A stretch of 64,000 bases of DNA from Cohaesibacter haloalkalitolerans. GTDB taxonomy: Bacteria; Pseudomonadota; Alphaproteobacteria; Rhizobiales; Cohaesibacteraceae. Shown in pieces: positions 7,997-16,501 of this stretch. The notes beneath the pieces are model-generated. The model did not search any database, had not been told where the DNA came from, and saw only the letters and a program-made list of their open reading frames with translations. The stretch lies in the NCBI RefSeq assembly GCF_003574655.1, contig NZ_QNUM01000003.1:608414-672413 (forward strand). The letters run 5' to 3'. The translations under genes and the position numbers were made by a program. The stretch's first letter is position 1; every line of letters starts with the position of its first letter.

Positions 7997-9379
7997 ATGG
8001 AAATCATCAAGACGCGCCCAAAGCTTGAGGCCATCATCCTCTCAAGCCTTGTGGTTTCCCTGATCTGCTTTCTGGCGTTTCTCATCTACAGCAAGTCCGA
8101 AGATGTGCTGGAGAAGGAAATCAAGATCGGCCTGCTCTCCAATGTCTCGGCGGCGGCAACAACCATCAACGGCGATCTGCACAGGACCTTCACGGCTAAC
8201 ACCGCCCACACCGATCCGGCCTATCTTTCCGCCATCGAGCCGCTGGAACGGATCCGGCAGGCATCCACCAACATCCGCTATATCTACACCAACATCCTCA
8301 AGGACGGTCGGGTCTATTTTGTCCTCAACCCGAGCCCCCAGAACGACAATGACGGCGACGGCCAGCCCGACCAACCGCCAGCACTAATGGAGCTCTATGA
8401 CGACGCCGCACCCGAACTGATCACAGCCTTGAAAACCCAGACAACGGTGGTCTCCGACCCCTATACCGACAAATGGGGCACCTTCATCAGCGCCTATGCA
8501 CCCTTCCATGACGCGGAGGGACGCTTTGTCGGCGTACTGGGCATGGACCTGCAGCTCGATGATTTCTACCAGCGGATCTATCCCATCCGCCTTGCCTTTG
8601 AAAAAACCGCCTTCATCGTCATTTTCATCGGCCTGATCATCGGTCTGCTCACATGGCTTTCACGCAAATACACTGTCTGGCTTGCGGCCTCGAACGGTGC
8701 GCTGTGCAAAGAGCTGGCCCAGCACGACCAACGCCTCGCGACAACGACCAAGGGCTTCGTTTCACTTGTTGAAGCCATCGCCGAGCGGACGAAAGAAGCA
8801 GAAACGGTGCGCTGGATCAATGGCTGGCTTGCCTATCTCAAGGTGTCGTCCCAAAAGCCAACCGGTGAAGACAATTTCAATCTCGACACCCTGCTAGAGC
8901 GTGTCGCCTCCGCCGCTGTGCTGAAAGGTGGTGTGGAACTTTCAAGAGATGCCACGATCCCGCAAGTCCTTTCGAGCGATCAGGCATGCCTTGAAAAGCT
9001 GATTGTCGGCCTCGTCAGCCGTTTTCAGACCATCAGCAGGACTGGCAGGATAACCCTTGCGCTTCACCAACAGGCAGAAGGCGTCGGCGACATCCTGCTG
9101 CGCCTGACCATTAGCGCCCCCACGCTGGCCCATCCGCTCTCCGAGGCAGACAAGACACTTGCACCAGACCTCACGGCTGCGGCAAACACTGGCGTGGAAG
9201 ATCTCGACTTTTTCACCTGCATCAAGATCATCCGCTCAATGGGCGGCAAGGTCCAGTGGCAACAGACGGGGGCAGCAACAGCGCTTGAGGTTGACCTCAC
9301 ACTCAGCAAGAGCCGCGAAACCCTACTTGATGAAAACAACCTTGCCGCCGACCTGAAAGCCGGGGTGGCAGCCGAATGA
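7997..9379 (+). CDS. membrane sensor: Cache domain plus degenerate histidine-kinase-like tail
   Basis: A 460-residue protein from ATG 7997; an in-frame TTG at 7991 is possible and neither has a strong ribosome binding site. Helix 1 (about 10-31) and helix 2 (about 205-228) flank a periplasmic domain whose end, SDPYTDKWGTFISAYAPF then GRFVGVLGMDLQLDDF, is typical of PDC/Cache ligand-binding folds. The cytoplasmic half begins helically. It then resembles a HATPase fold in outline (DQACLEKLIVGLVSRFQ at the N-box position, SMGGKVQWQQTGAATALEVDLTL at the end) but lacks a phospho-acceptor H-box, the N-box asparagine and glycine-rich G1/G2 boxes. It is therefore probably not an active kinase. It overlaps the next gene by four bases. 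Confidence 0.7.
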   Translation: MEIIKTRPKLEAIILSSLVVSLICFLAFLIYSKSEDVLEKEIKIGLLSNVSAAATTINGDLHRTFTANTAHTDPAYLSAIEPLERIRQASTNIRYIYTNILKDGRVYFVLNPSPQNDNDGDGQPDQPPALMELYDDAAPELITALKTQTTVVSDPYTDKWGTFISAYAPFHDAEGRFVGVLGMDLQLDDFYQRIYPIRLAFEKTAFIVIFIGLIIGLLTWLSRKYTVWLAASNGALCKELAQHDQRLATTTKGFVSLVEAIAERTKEAETVRWINGWLAYLKVSSQKPTGEDNFNLDTLLERVASAAVLKGGVELSRDATIPQVLSSDQACLEKLIVGLVSRFQTISRTGRITLALHQQAEGVGDILLRLTISAPTLAHPLSEADKTLAPDLTAAANTGVEDLDFFTCIKIIRSMGGKVQWQQTGAATALEVDLTLSKSRETLLDENNLAADLKAGVAAE

Positions 9380-10536
9380 AACAGATCACACCCTTCATTC
9401 TGGTGCTCGCCGCCTTTGGTATTCAGCTCTCCTCAGGCATCAACTACATCACCTTTCCGCTGGTCCTGCAGTCGCAGGGCGTGACCAACGCACTGATCGG
9501 CTTCGTGATGTCATGCGACATCCTTGCCCTCATCGTCTTTTCCAGCCGCATATCCACGGTCGTCAAGAAATTCGGCGTCATCAACACCATCATCATCTGC
9601 TCGATCACCCGCTTCGCCGTGGTCTATTTCCTTTCGGGCAACGACATGATCATCGGCTGGATTGGTGGCATGTTTCTCTATGGCCTGACCACCAGCGCGC
9701 TGCTGGTCGTCCTGCAGACATGGCTCAACATGGTCTCGACCGGCAAGCTGAAGGGGTTGATCATGGGGCTCTATTCATCGGCCCTGTCATTGGGCGTTGC
9801 TCTTGCCCCTCTCCTGCTGCGCCTTACCGACATGCACAGTCACATGCCATTCCTCATGAGCGGGGTCATTTCGCTGGTCGTGCTGCTCGTCATGCTGACC
9901 GTGCTCAAGAGCCGCCCCTCCTTCCATACAGACAAGAAGGCCCGCATCGGCTTCGTGTTCAGGCATGCAAGGTTGATCATGCTCTCGGCTATCGTTGGCG
10001 GCTTCTGTTTCTTTGGCTTGCCGTCGTTCCTCACCATCTATGGCATCAAGAACGGCCTCAAGGCTGAAGATGCCGCGCTGCTGCTGACCATGTTCATGCT
10101 CGGCAGCGTGACACTCGGCATGCTGGTCAGCACGGCCTCCGCCTTCATAAACCACTATCGTCTGGTCTTCATCTGCGTCTGTACTTCGGTCTTCTGCGCC
10201 TCATTCCTGTCACTGGCCATCTACTCGCACCTGTTGGTGGCTCTGGGGCTGCTCTACCTCTGGGGCGGCTGCATGGGGGGCATCTACGCTCTTGGGCTGA
10301 ACATCATCGGCGAACAGTTCCGGCAGGAAGACCAGATGTCCGCCAACATGACCTATACGCTGATGGACGCCATCGGCGGCATGGTCGGACTGTGCATCAT
10401 CGGAACCAGCATGGACTTCATCGGTGCTGAGGGGCTTTCCTACACCATCGTGATCGCCGCCATGGTCTATCTGGTCTATCTCTTCACGGCACTGGGGTCC
10501 CGCCTCAACACGAAGGAAGCGGATGCAACGATCTGA
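9376..10536 (+). CDS. MFS transporter (YcaD-like)
   Basis: A 386-residue, twelve-helix major facilitator protein of the inner membrane. It starts at the ATGA overlap with the sensor gene, so the two are translationally coupled. The loop between helices 2 and 3 and the segment GLIMGLYSSALSLGVALAPLLL in helix 5 resemble the YcaD/CynX-type MFS group. A polar central loop (SRPSFHTDKKARIG, about 180-195) divides the halves. Substrate unknown. As last gene of the decarboxylase-channel operon it could move glutamate, GABA or a related amine. It is not homologous to the APC-type GadC antiporter that usually does this. Confidence 0.75.
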   Translation: MKQITPFILVLAAFGIQLSSGINYITFPLVLQSQGVTNALIGFVMSCDILALIVFSSRISTVVKKFGVINTIIICSITRFAVVYFLSGNDMIIGWIGGMFLYGLTTSALLVVLQTWLNMVSTGKLKGLIMGLYSSALSLGVALAPLLLRLTDMHSHMPFLMSGVISLVVLLVMLTVLKSRPSFHTDKKARIGFVFRHARLIMLSAIVGGFCFFGLPSFLTIYGIKNGLKAEDAALLLTMFMLGSVTLGMLVSTASAFINHYRLVFICVCTSVFCASFLSLAIYSHLLVALGLLYLWGGCMGGIYALGLNIIGEQFRQEDQMSANMTYTLMDAIGGMVGLCIIGTSMDFIGAEGLSYTIVIAAMVYLVYLFTALGSRLNTKEADATI

Positions 10537-10574
10537 CCGCACAGCGTGAAGCAGTTGATAAAGTCAGACAGAAC

Positions 10575-10600
10575 AAAGGGGCCTTGCGGCCCCTTTTTCG
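10575..10600. terminator. bidirectional rho-independent terminator
   Basis: AAAGGGGCC (10575-10583), loop TTGC, GGCCCCTTT (10588-10596) with flanking A and T runs. It stands between the convergent MFS gene and the chemoreceptor gene and would serve both. Confidence 0.9.
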
Positions 10601-10626
10601 TTTCGTCTCAAATGAAACCGGAGTTC

Positions 10627-11916
10627 CTAGAGAACCTGATAGGTCTCGTCCAGAGCACTGAGGAACTTGCCTGCATGCTGGCTGAGATCATTGGACTGAC
10701 CGCTCAGATGGCCGGACCGCTCGGAAACCAGTTTTGCCGCCGCCTCGGTTTCCCGTGCTGACCGTTCGACGCTCTGCAGAGCAGTGTTGATCTTCTCGGC
10801 GCCGCTGGAGGCCTGGATCACATTGTCGGCGATTTCCTTGGCCGCTGCTGACTGCTGCTCCACAGCCGTGGCGATAGACGAGGAAATGTCTGTTATGTGG
10901 GTGATCGTGCCTGCAATTTTCTCGATCGCGGAAACCGTCTGGCTGGTTGACGTCTGGATCGCCGAAACCTGGCCGGAAATTTCCTCGGTTGCCTTCGCGG
11001 TCTGGTTTGCCAGATCCTTCACCTCGGCTGCCACAACAGCAAAGCCGCGCCCGGCTTCACCGGCACGCGCTGCCTCGATCGTGGCGTTGAGCGCCAGCAG
11101 GTTGGTCTGTTCGGCAATTTCCTGAATGAGGCGAATGACATCACCAATGCGGCTTGCCGATGTGGCCAGTTCGCTGACCACATTGGTTGTTGCCTCAGCC
11201 TGTCCCGAGGCCTCGTGCACCACCTGGGTAGAGGTTGAAACCTGCCGCCCGATTTCTTCGATGGACGCGGAAAGCTCTTCGGTTGCGGCCTGAACAGAGC
11301 GCATATTCTCAACGGTCTGATTGGTCAACGAGAACAGCGCCGAGGTTTCACCACTGGTACGGCGGGCATCCCCGATCATCTGCTCGGCAGTCCCCTGCAA
11401 GTCGCAGGCAGCAGTTTCGATAGACTGGACCACATTACCAACACTGTTCTGAAAGGTTCCGGACAGAGCCTGAAACTTTCGGTTCTGATTGAATGCGGCT
11501 TCACTGTTCTCGGCATCCTGCAACACGGCGCAGGCATAGGGCACGCCGTCAATCACAGCGATTGACACATCGGTCAGAGCACCAAAATTGCTGCCATCAG
11601 CCTTGTTGTAGATGATGCGACCCGACCACTTGCCGCGCTTGCTGATCGCATCCTCAACCATCCGGGTCATATCCAACACCGGTTTGCCGCCATATTGTTC
11701 CTTGGCCAGAAGCTGTTCAACCCGACGGCGCTGAACAGCCTCAAGAGACGGAAAGCCGGATGCCGATAGAAAGGCCTTGTTGGCGTAGACGATACCTTGG
11801 CGACCGGGCGCCAGACAATTCATGTAAACTCCGGATGGAGATTCACCCATGGCAATAGCCACCAGATCATTCATGGAAGGTCCGGTCGCTGCCTTCTTTT
11901 TCCCTAGCCCAAACAT
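10627..11916 (-). CDS. soluble methyl-accepting chemotaxis protein with PAS domain
   Basis: A cytoplasmic chemoreceptor of 429 residues with no transmembrane helix. The start is ATG 11916 (MFGLGKKK), behind GGGAG; the longer frame adds unconvincing residues. A PAS domain occupies about residues 20-135 ([40 protein letters not shown]). A coiled-coil signalling domain follows, with the conserved hairpin tip [38 protein letters not shown] that contacts CheA/CheW. The C-terminus has no CheR-tethering pentapeptide. It probably senses an intracellular cue such as redox state through a PAS cofactor; the ligand is unknown. Confidence 0.92.
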   Translation of the reverse strand: MFGLGKKKAATGPSMNDLVAIAMGESPSGVYMNCLAPGRQGIVYANKAFLSASGFPSLEAVQRRRVEQLLAKEQYGGKPVLDMTRMVEDAISKRGKWSGRIIYNKADGSNFGALTDVSIAVIDGVPYACAVLQDAENSEAAFNQNRKFQALSGTFQNSVGNVVQSIETAACDLQGTAEQMIGDARRTSGETSALFSLTNQTVENMRSVQAATEELSASIEEIGRQVSTSTQVVHEASGQAEATTNVVSELATSASRIGDVIRLIQEIAEQTNLLALNATIEAARAGEAGRGFAVVAAEVKDLANQTAKATEEISGQVSAIQTSTSQTVSAIEKIAGTITHITDISSSIATAVEQQSAAAKEIADNVIQASSGAEKINTALQSVERSARETEAAAKLVSERSGHLSGQSNDLSQHAGKFLSALDETYQVL

Positions 11917-12583
11917 CGCTCTACTCCCGCGCAACCGCGCACAATCGGATTGTTTGGGTGCAACCATGCAACTGCACCATTTGACAACAGGTTAACCATG
12001 AAGTCGCAAGTTTTGCGATAAACAGAAAAGTACAAAACCATGCCGCGCGTTCTTGACGCAGCGAGTTTTGGCAAGAAAGAGAAAGTCTGAATGTGACGCT
12101 ACGAAGCGTCGACACACCTAACGGCAGCGGGAATGCGGCAAGGAAAGTGGCTCCGACCAAACCTATCGGTGTTTGCCCGGCGCTGATAACACGATGGGGT
12201 GCACCCGGCACTCTCGCAGAACAAGAGCATCAAAGAGGCACCCCATCACCAGTCCCCCCACGGGAACTCTTTAATCCTGATCCGGCTTTAAAAGGCAGGC
12301 CAAACACCAAGCTTGTTCAAGCCCAATCTGGCATGCACAAACTTGCAAAGCCCACTTTTCTGCAAATTCAGCTAGGATTATTAGCAAAAGAAGGTCAACC
12401 GCACTAGTACATTTAACAATACAACTCTAACACAGAATTTGTGCAAAGCGCCCCAAAAGGCTAGAGACTGATGAAATTTCAGTCATTTGGTCATATATTA
12501 TGCGGATCCATGCCTGCTCAGAAAGCCGTGCAAAGATAGAGGGAAATGGAGATCGCTATCAGGAAACCAGACTCCGAAGAGCC
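11917..12583. other. long intergenic region with a 10-bp inverted repeat
   Basis: About 670 bases without a supported protein gene. Its first part should carry the chemoreceptor promoter. The notable element is GATGGGGTGC (12193-12202) facing GCACCCCATC (12238-12247), a perfect 10-bp inverted repeat with a 35-nt loop, which could be the stem of a structured RNA. No SRP, 6S or tmRNA signature was found. Confidence 0.4.
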
Positions 12584-13216
12584 CTATCGGGACAGCGCGT
12601 AGGTTCGCATGGCCTCATCCATCAGCAACTTCTGCTGATACTCGATGGCAGGCATCACGATCATATCGACGATTTCGACGATCTTTGATTTGTCCGGTTG
12701 CTGCCAAGTCATGAAAAACTCGCTCCGCAACAGGTCAAACGGCAAATGCTTGAGCCGTGCAGGCAATGGCTGCGAGCTGATTTCACCGCGCTCCACAGCC
12801 CTGAACAGAATCCTGTCGAGCACAGAGTTGCTGGCCAAGGTGATTTTTTCCCTCAGATCGACTGGTCGAACGGACGTCTCCCGATAGTATTCAACCATCT
12901 GCGAAGCGAGGATCATCATCATGTGGCCGCGCATGTTGCAGACCTCATCCAGCAAACTGACAAGATCATCCCTTAGCGATCCCTGATCTGGAACAGCCGG
13001 CCTGTTTTGCTGAAAATAATGCAACAAGGCAGCTTCAAAAAGCTCGATCTTGTTGGACCAGCGCCTGTAGACAACAGACCGGCTGGTCTGGGCGCGCTTG
13101 ACGACGCCTTCCACCGTATAATGCTGGAAACCGTGAACGACCACTTCCTCCCAGGCCGCGTCCAGAATGGCATGCTCGAGTGCTTCGCCTCGGCGCCTTG
13201 TCTTCTTCTCGCTCAC
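12584..13216 (-). CDS. TetR/AcrR family transcriptional regulator
   Basis: A 210-residue DNA-binding repressor, ribosome binding site GGAGG before ATG 13216. The N-terminal helix-turn-helix spans about residues 12-58 (ILDAAWEEVVVHGFQHYTVEGVVKRAQTSRSVVYRRWSNKIELFEAAL), with the recognition helix at TSRSVVYRRW. The C-terminal half is a helical ligand-binding domain (MMMILASQMVEYYRE, then a proline-rich bend and LLRSEFFM). There is no divergent partner gene: the upstream neighbour is on the same strand about 250 bases away, so its target is not evident here. Confidence 0.88.
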   Translation of the reverse strand: MSEKKTRRRGEALEHAILDAAWEEVVVHGFQHYTVEGVVKRAQTSRSVVYRRWSNKIELFEAALLHYFQQNRPAVPDQGSLRDDLVSLLDEVCNMRGHMMMILASQMVEYYRETSVRPVDLREKITLASNSVLDRILFRAVERGEISSQPLPARLKHLPFDLLRSEFFMTWQQPDKSKIVEIVDMIVMPAIEYQQKLLMDEAMRTYALSR

Positions 13217-13464
13217 ATCTTCCTCCGCTAACCAAACACAGCATTGTCACTTTGCGAATGCGACCACCTGTGGGGTTAGATACGGTCTGGTTCCCTATAT
13301 TACAAGATTGTCAAACCCGACAATTCGCATTCAAAGGTACAAATGCCAATAATGTGATCGCGACCACCGATCGCAAACCCCAAAATACGAAAAGCACGCC
13401 GCCTAAGCAGCATGCCTTTCATCATTGACCGATTATTCCGGCTTTGAGCCTGAAAGCTATCCTC

Positions 13465-14406
13465 TCAAAGCTCCCTAGCCCAAGGCGGATTGGCTCCCTT
13501 GCGCGATACGGTAACGGCAGCAACCTTGGCTGCAAAGGCCATGGCGTCAGCAATCTGGCTGTCGGAAATACCCTTCAGTGCCGCCTTGTCGAGCAGATCC
13601 ATCTCGTGGAGCTTGGCCAGAATGCCAGCATTGAAGGTATCCCCAGCCCCAACAGTATCGACCACGGTGACCCGCTCGGATGCAACGGATATCTCTCGTC
13701 CATCGGCAAGATAGGCCGTCGCGCCATCGGCTCCCCTGGTGATGAGGACGATGGATGGCCCAAGGGCCTTCACTTCTGCCACCTGCGCAGCCATGCCCTC
13801 AAGGTCAGGGAAAAACCACGCAAGGTCTTCATCCGACAGCTTGACGATGTCACTGTGCGAAATCATCGAACGGATACGAGTACGATAGACATCGGCATCT
13901 TCGATGAAACCTGGCCGCACATTCGGATCGATCATGATGACATGTCCCTCAGCCTCGCGAAGAGCCAGCGCCTCATAGGTGCGCGCGCAGGGCTCGACAG
14001 CCAGACTGATGCCACCGAAGAAAAGCGCATCGATGGACGCGGGTACCGCCCCCACATCCTCGATCGAAAACATGCGGCCCGCTGAATTCTCGTCATAAAA
14101 ATGATAGGTGGCGTGACCATCGACCAGTTTGACGAAGGCCAGCGTGGTCGGTCGCTTGCTCAGCTTGCAAAGGCTTGCCCCGACGCCGCTTTCATCCAGC
14201 GTTCTGGTGATCTGCTCACCGAACAGATCAGACGACAACCCGGTCAGGAACTCGGTGGCCACCGACAGCCGGCCCAGCGCGATGGCCGTGTTGAACACCG
14301 CTCCGCCGGAACAGGGCTGATAGGCCAATGCACCCCCCTCGCCCACGACAGGTATCATGTCGATCAGGGCTTCCCCGCAGCAAATGATCCTCGCCTCTTT
14401 GCGCAC
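13465..14406 (-). CDS. fructokinase-type PfkB-family sugar kinase
   Basis: Cytoplasmic ATP-dependent sugar kinase, 313 residues, from a GTG at 14406 with GGAGGAG nine bases upstream. PfkB features in order: CCGEALIDMIPV at the N-terminus, GGAVFNTAIALGRL (sugar-binding), and the C-terminal signature DTVGAGDTFNAGIL with the catalytic Asp (about residue 257). Closest in look to bacterial fructokinases. It lies 35 bases behind a LacI regulator on the same strand and across from a lyxose/mannose isomerase. Together they would turn D-mannose, via D-fructose, into fructose-6-phosphate, or D-lyxose via xylulose (inference). Confidence 0.85.
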   Translation of the reverse strand: MRKEARIICCGEALIDMIPVVGEGGALAYQPCSGGAVFNTAIALGRLSVATEFLTGLSSDLFGEQITRTLDESGVGASLCKLSKRPTTLAFVKLVDGHATYHFYDENSAGRMFSIEDVGAVPASIDALFFGGISLAVEPCARTYEALALREAEGHVIMIDPNVRPGFIEDADVYRTRIRSMISHSDIVKLSDEDLAWFFPDLEGMAAQVAEVKALGPSIVLITRGADGATAYLADGREISVASERVTVVDTVGAGDTFNAGILAKLHEMDLLDKAALKGISDSQIADAMAFAAKVAAVTVSRKGANPPWAREL

Positions 14407-14441
14407 GATCCAACTCCTCCATAGTCAACTGTTTTGTCTTG

Positions 14442-15476
14442 TCACGCGTGATCCTGCCACCCCACATCATGGAAGCTGATTTGCGGCTCCTGAATGATCT
14501 GTGACACTCCGGTCGCGCTTCCATCAAGGATGGACAGCAGGGTCTGCCCCATCAGAACCCCGGCCTTTTCAACATTCTCATACATCCGGTCGAGATCGGG
14601 AGAGATCTGCTCCAGAATGGCGTTGTTCGTCTTGACCACCGCCTGATAATGCACCTTGCGCCTCAGGCCGACACTGCGCAAGCCGGCATTCAGCGCCAGA
14701 TAGCTGGCCTCGCCCGGAAAGATGAAACCATGCCGGTCCGTATCCTTGCGATCGGACAGCAGATCGATGGCCCACGAGCGAATGGCCTCCAGATTGGAAT
14801 CGAGCGTCACCACATCGGGGATGACATAATCAAGACCCCCTTCGCGGACGGCCCGCATAAAGCCATAGCGCAGATGCTGGTGAAAGGTGAAACCTTCGGG
14901 CGGCAGAACGATAGACAGCCGGTTGCAGCCGATTGCAGCGAGCCGGTTCGCTGCCTGATAGGCAAAAGCCTCGTTGTCAAAGTCGACATAATTGTGCTGC
15001 TGGGAAAAATCCGTCCGGCCATGACTGATGAAGGGAAAGTTGTTTTCCATCAGAAAGCGGATGCGCTCATCGAAATTGCGGGTCCGCGTCAGCACCAGCC
15101 CGTCCGCCAGACCGTTCCGCACCACATGCTTGATCGGTGCCATTTCGTCACCGTTGGCAAACATCGGCGTCACGATGAGGTGGTAGCCCGTTCCGGCCAG
15201 CGACCGGGTCAATCCCTCAATCATGCTGCTGCCGAAACCAAAAAGCTCATCGTGTGAGCTCAGCACCAGACCGATCACCCGCGTCTTGCCGGTTCTGAGG
15301 CGCTGGGCAGCCCGGTCAGGCACATAGCCAACTTCTTCGGCAACCTTTGCCACCTGCTGCCGCGTCGCTTCAGCGATCTTGGGGTCTCCCTTGAGCGCAC
15401 GGGACACGGTGGTCACCGCCAGCCCCATGATTTGCGCAATGGTTTTCTGTGTTGGCTTGCTAGACCCTTGCTGCAT
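14442..15476 (-). CDS. LacI family transcriptional regulator
   Basis: A 344-residue repressor. ATG 15476 is preferred over an upstream in-frame ATG at 15497 because AAGGGA lies at proper distance. The helix-turn-helix (KTIAQIMGLAVTTVSRALKGDPKIAEATRQQV, about 10-40) is followed by the hinge helix (DRAAQRLRTGKTRVIGLV) and a periplasmic-binding-protein-like sugar domain. The fructokinase gene follows and the isomerase gene is divergent, with a LacI-type palindrome in the shared promoter region. The effector is probably a sugar or sugar phosphate of this pathway. Confidence 0.92.
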   Translation of the reverse strand: MQQGSSKPTQKTIAQIMGLAVTTVSRALKGDPKIAEATRQQVAKVAEEVGYVPDRAAQRLRTGKTRVIGLVLSSHDELFGFGSSMIEGLTRSLAGTGYHLIVTPMFANGDEMAPIKHVVRNGLADGLVLTRTRNFDERIRFLMENNFPFISHGRTDFSQQHNYVDFDNEAFAYQAANRLAAIGCNRLSIVLPPEGFTFHQHLRYGFMRAVREGGLDYVIPDVVTLDSNLEAIRSWAIDLLSDRKDTDRHGFIFPGEASYLALNAGLRSVGLRRKVHYQAVVKTNNAILEQISPDLDRMYENVEKAGVLMGQTLLSILDGSATGVSQIIQEPQISFHDVGWQDHA

Positions 15477-15602
15477 GAGATCCCTTTGACAACGCATGGA
15501 AACGGGACGACCGAAATTAAGACGTAACCTTCAGGTCAGGCAGGAATCCTACGTCATTATTCCGCCGATTACAAACAGTTAGACGCTTATCCCACCTATC
15601 TA

Positions 15603-15616
15603 TTGTAACGATACAA
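15603..15616. promoter_or_regulatory. LacI-type operator candidate
   Basis: TTGTAACGATACAA is a 14-bp near-perfect palindrome (one mismatched pair) with the central CG usual for LacI-family operators. It lies between the divergent regulator and isomerase genes. Confidence 0.6.
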
Positions 15617-15709
15617 AGTTGGTGCCGATTCAACTATACTGCGGCCAATTCTACAATGGTCAACCGATAATTCCTTTTTTGAAATCCTTGAGTTCAGAGA
15701 GCTGAGTCC

Positions 15710-16390
15710 ATGAAACGTTCCCACGTCAACGAAATTCTGAAAGAAAGCGACGCCTTCATCCGTTCATTTGGCTATATTCTCCCCCCCTTCGCCTATCTCT
15801 CGCCTGAGGAAATGCAGGCCACCGACCACAGCCTCTTCGTGGAGCGGGCCATGGGCTGGGACATCACCGACTACGGCCAGGAAAAATTCGATGAGCTGGG
15901 ACTGTTTCTCTTCACGGTCCGCAACGGCATAGCCGCTGACCTGAAGAAGGGCACCGGCATGCTCTATGCCGAAAAGATCATGATCAGCCGCGAATTGCAG
16001 ATTTCACCGATGCACCGCCACTATATCAAGGCGGAAGACATCATCAACCGTGGTGGTGGCAAGCTGGTACTGGAGCTCTGGGCCCCTGATGAAGAAGGCA
16101 AGATCGACCGGCAAAGCGATGTCACGGTCCCCATCGACGGCCGCTTGCGCACCTTCTCGGCCGGAAGCCGGGTCCGTCTGGATCCGGGCGAAAGCATCAC
16201 CCTTATGCCCGGCGTCTGGCATTCCTTCTGGGGCGAGGAAGGCGACGTTCTCATCGGTGAGGTTTCCACCGTCAATGATGACCGTACCGACAACTGGTTC
16301 GAGCTCGACATCGGCCGCTTCTCCAATATCGAGGAAGACGAAGCGCCCGCCCATCTGCTGGTTTCCGACTATGACACCTATCTGAGCTGA
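15710..16390 (+). CDS. D-lyxose isomerase (cupin fold)
   Basis: Aldose-ketose isomerase of the D-lyxose isomerase family (EC 5.3.1.15), 226 residues. Members interconvert D-lyxose and D-xylulose and often D-mannose and D-fructose, using a divalent metal in a cupin barrel. Metal ligands visible are the HRH pair in ISPMHRHYIKAEDII (about residues 103-105), a Glu in KLVLELW, and the His in MPGVWHSFWGEEGD (about 170). The opening MKRSHVNEILKESDAFIRSFGY is typical of the family. It is divergent from the LacI regulator/fructokinase pair and is followed by a strong terminator. Confidence 0.88.
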   Translation: MKRSHVNEILKESDAFIRSFGYILPPFAYLSPEEMQATDHSLFVERAMGWDITDYGQEKFDELGLFLFTVRNGIAADLKKGTGMLYAEKIMISRELQISPMHRHYIKAEDIINRGGGKLVLELWAPDEEGKIDRQSDVTVPIDGRLRTFSAGSRVRLDPGESITLMPGVWHSFWGEEGDVLIGEVSTVNDDRTDNWFELDIGRFSNIEEDEAPAHLLVSDYDTYLS

Positions 16391-16423
16391 GCCATCTGTC
16401 ATTCTGTAACAGCCAGGCAATGA

Positions 16424-16458
16424 AAACGCCCGCAGATCGATCTAATCTGCGGGCGTTT
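16424..16458. terminator. rho-independent terminator, bidirectional
   Basis: AAACGCCCGCAGAT (16424-16437) and ATCTGCGGGCGTTT (16445-16458) form a 14-bp stem with a 7-nt loop between the convergent isomerase and cyclic-nucleotide phosphodiesterase genes. Confidence 0.88.
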
Positions 16459-16501
16459 CCTGTTCATACCTGTGCGTCGCAATGCGCGTACGACACAGAC
16501 C

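Noticed and set aside
12093..12407. Forward frame of 104 codons in the long gap after the chemoreceptor
   Set aside because: No domain or hydrophobic pattern, and no ribosome binding site; likely chance.
11917..12583. SRP RNA, 6S RNA or tmRNA in the gene-free gap
   Set aside because: None of the conserved sequence signatures of these RNAs could be found.
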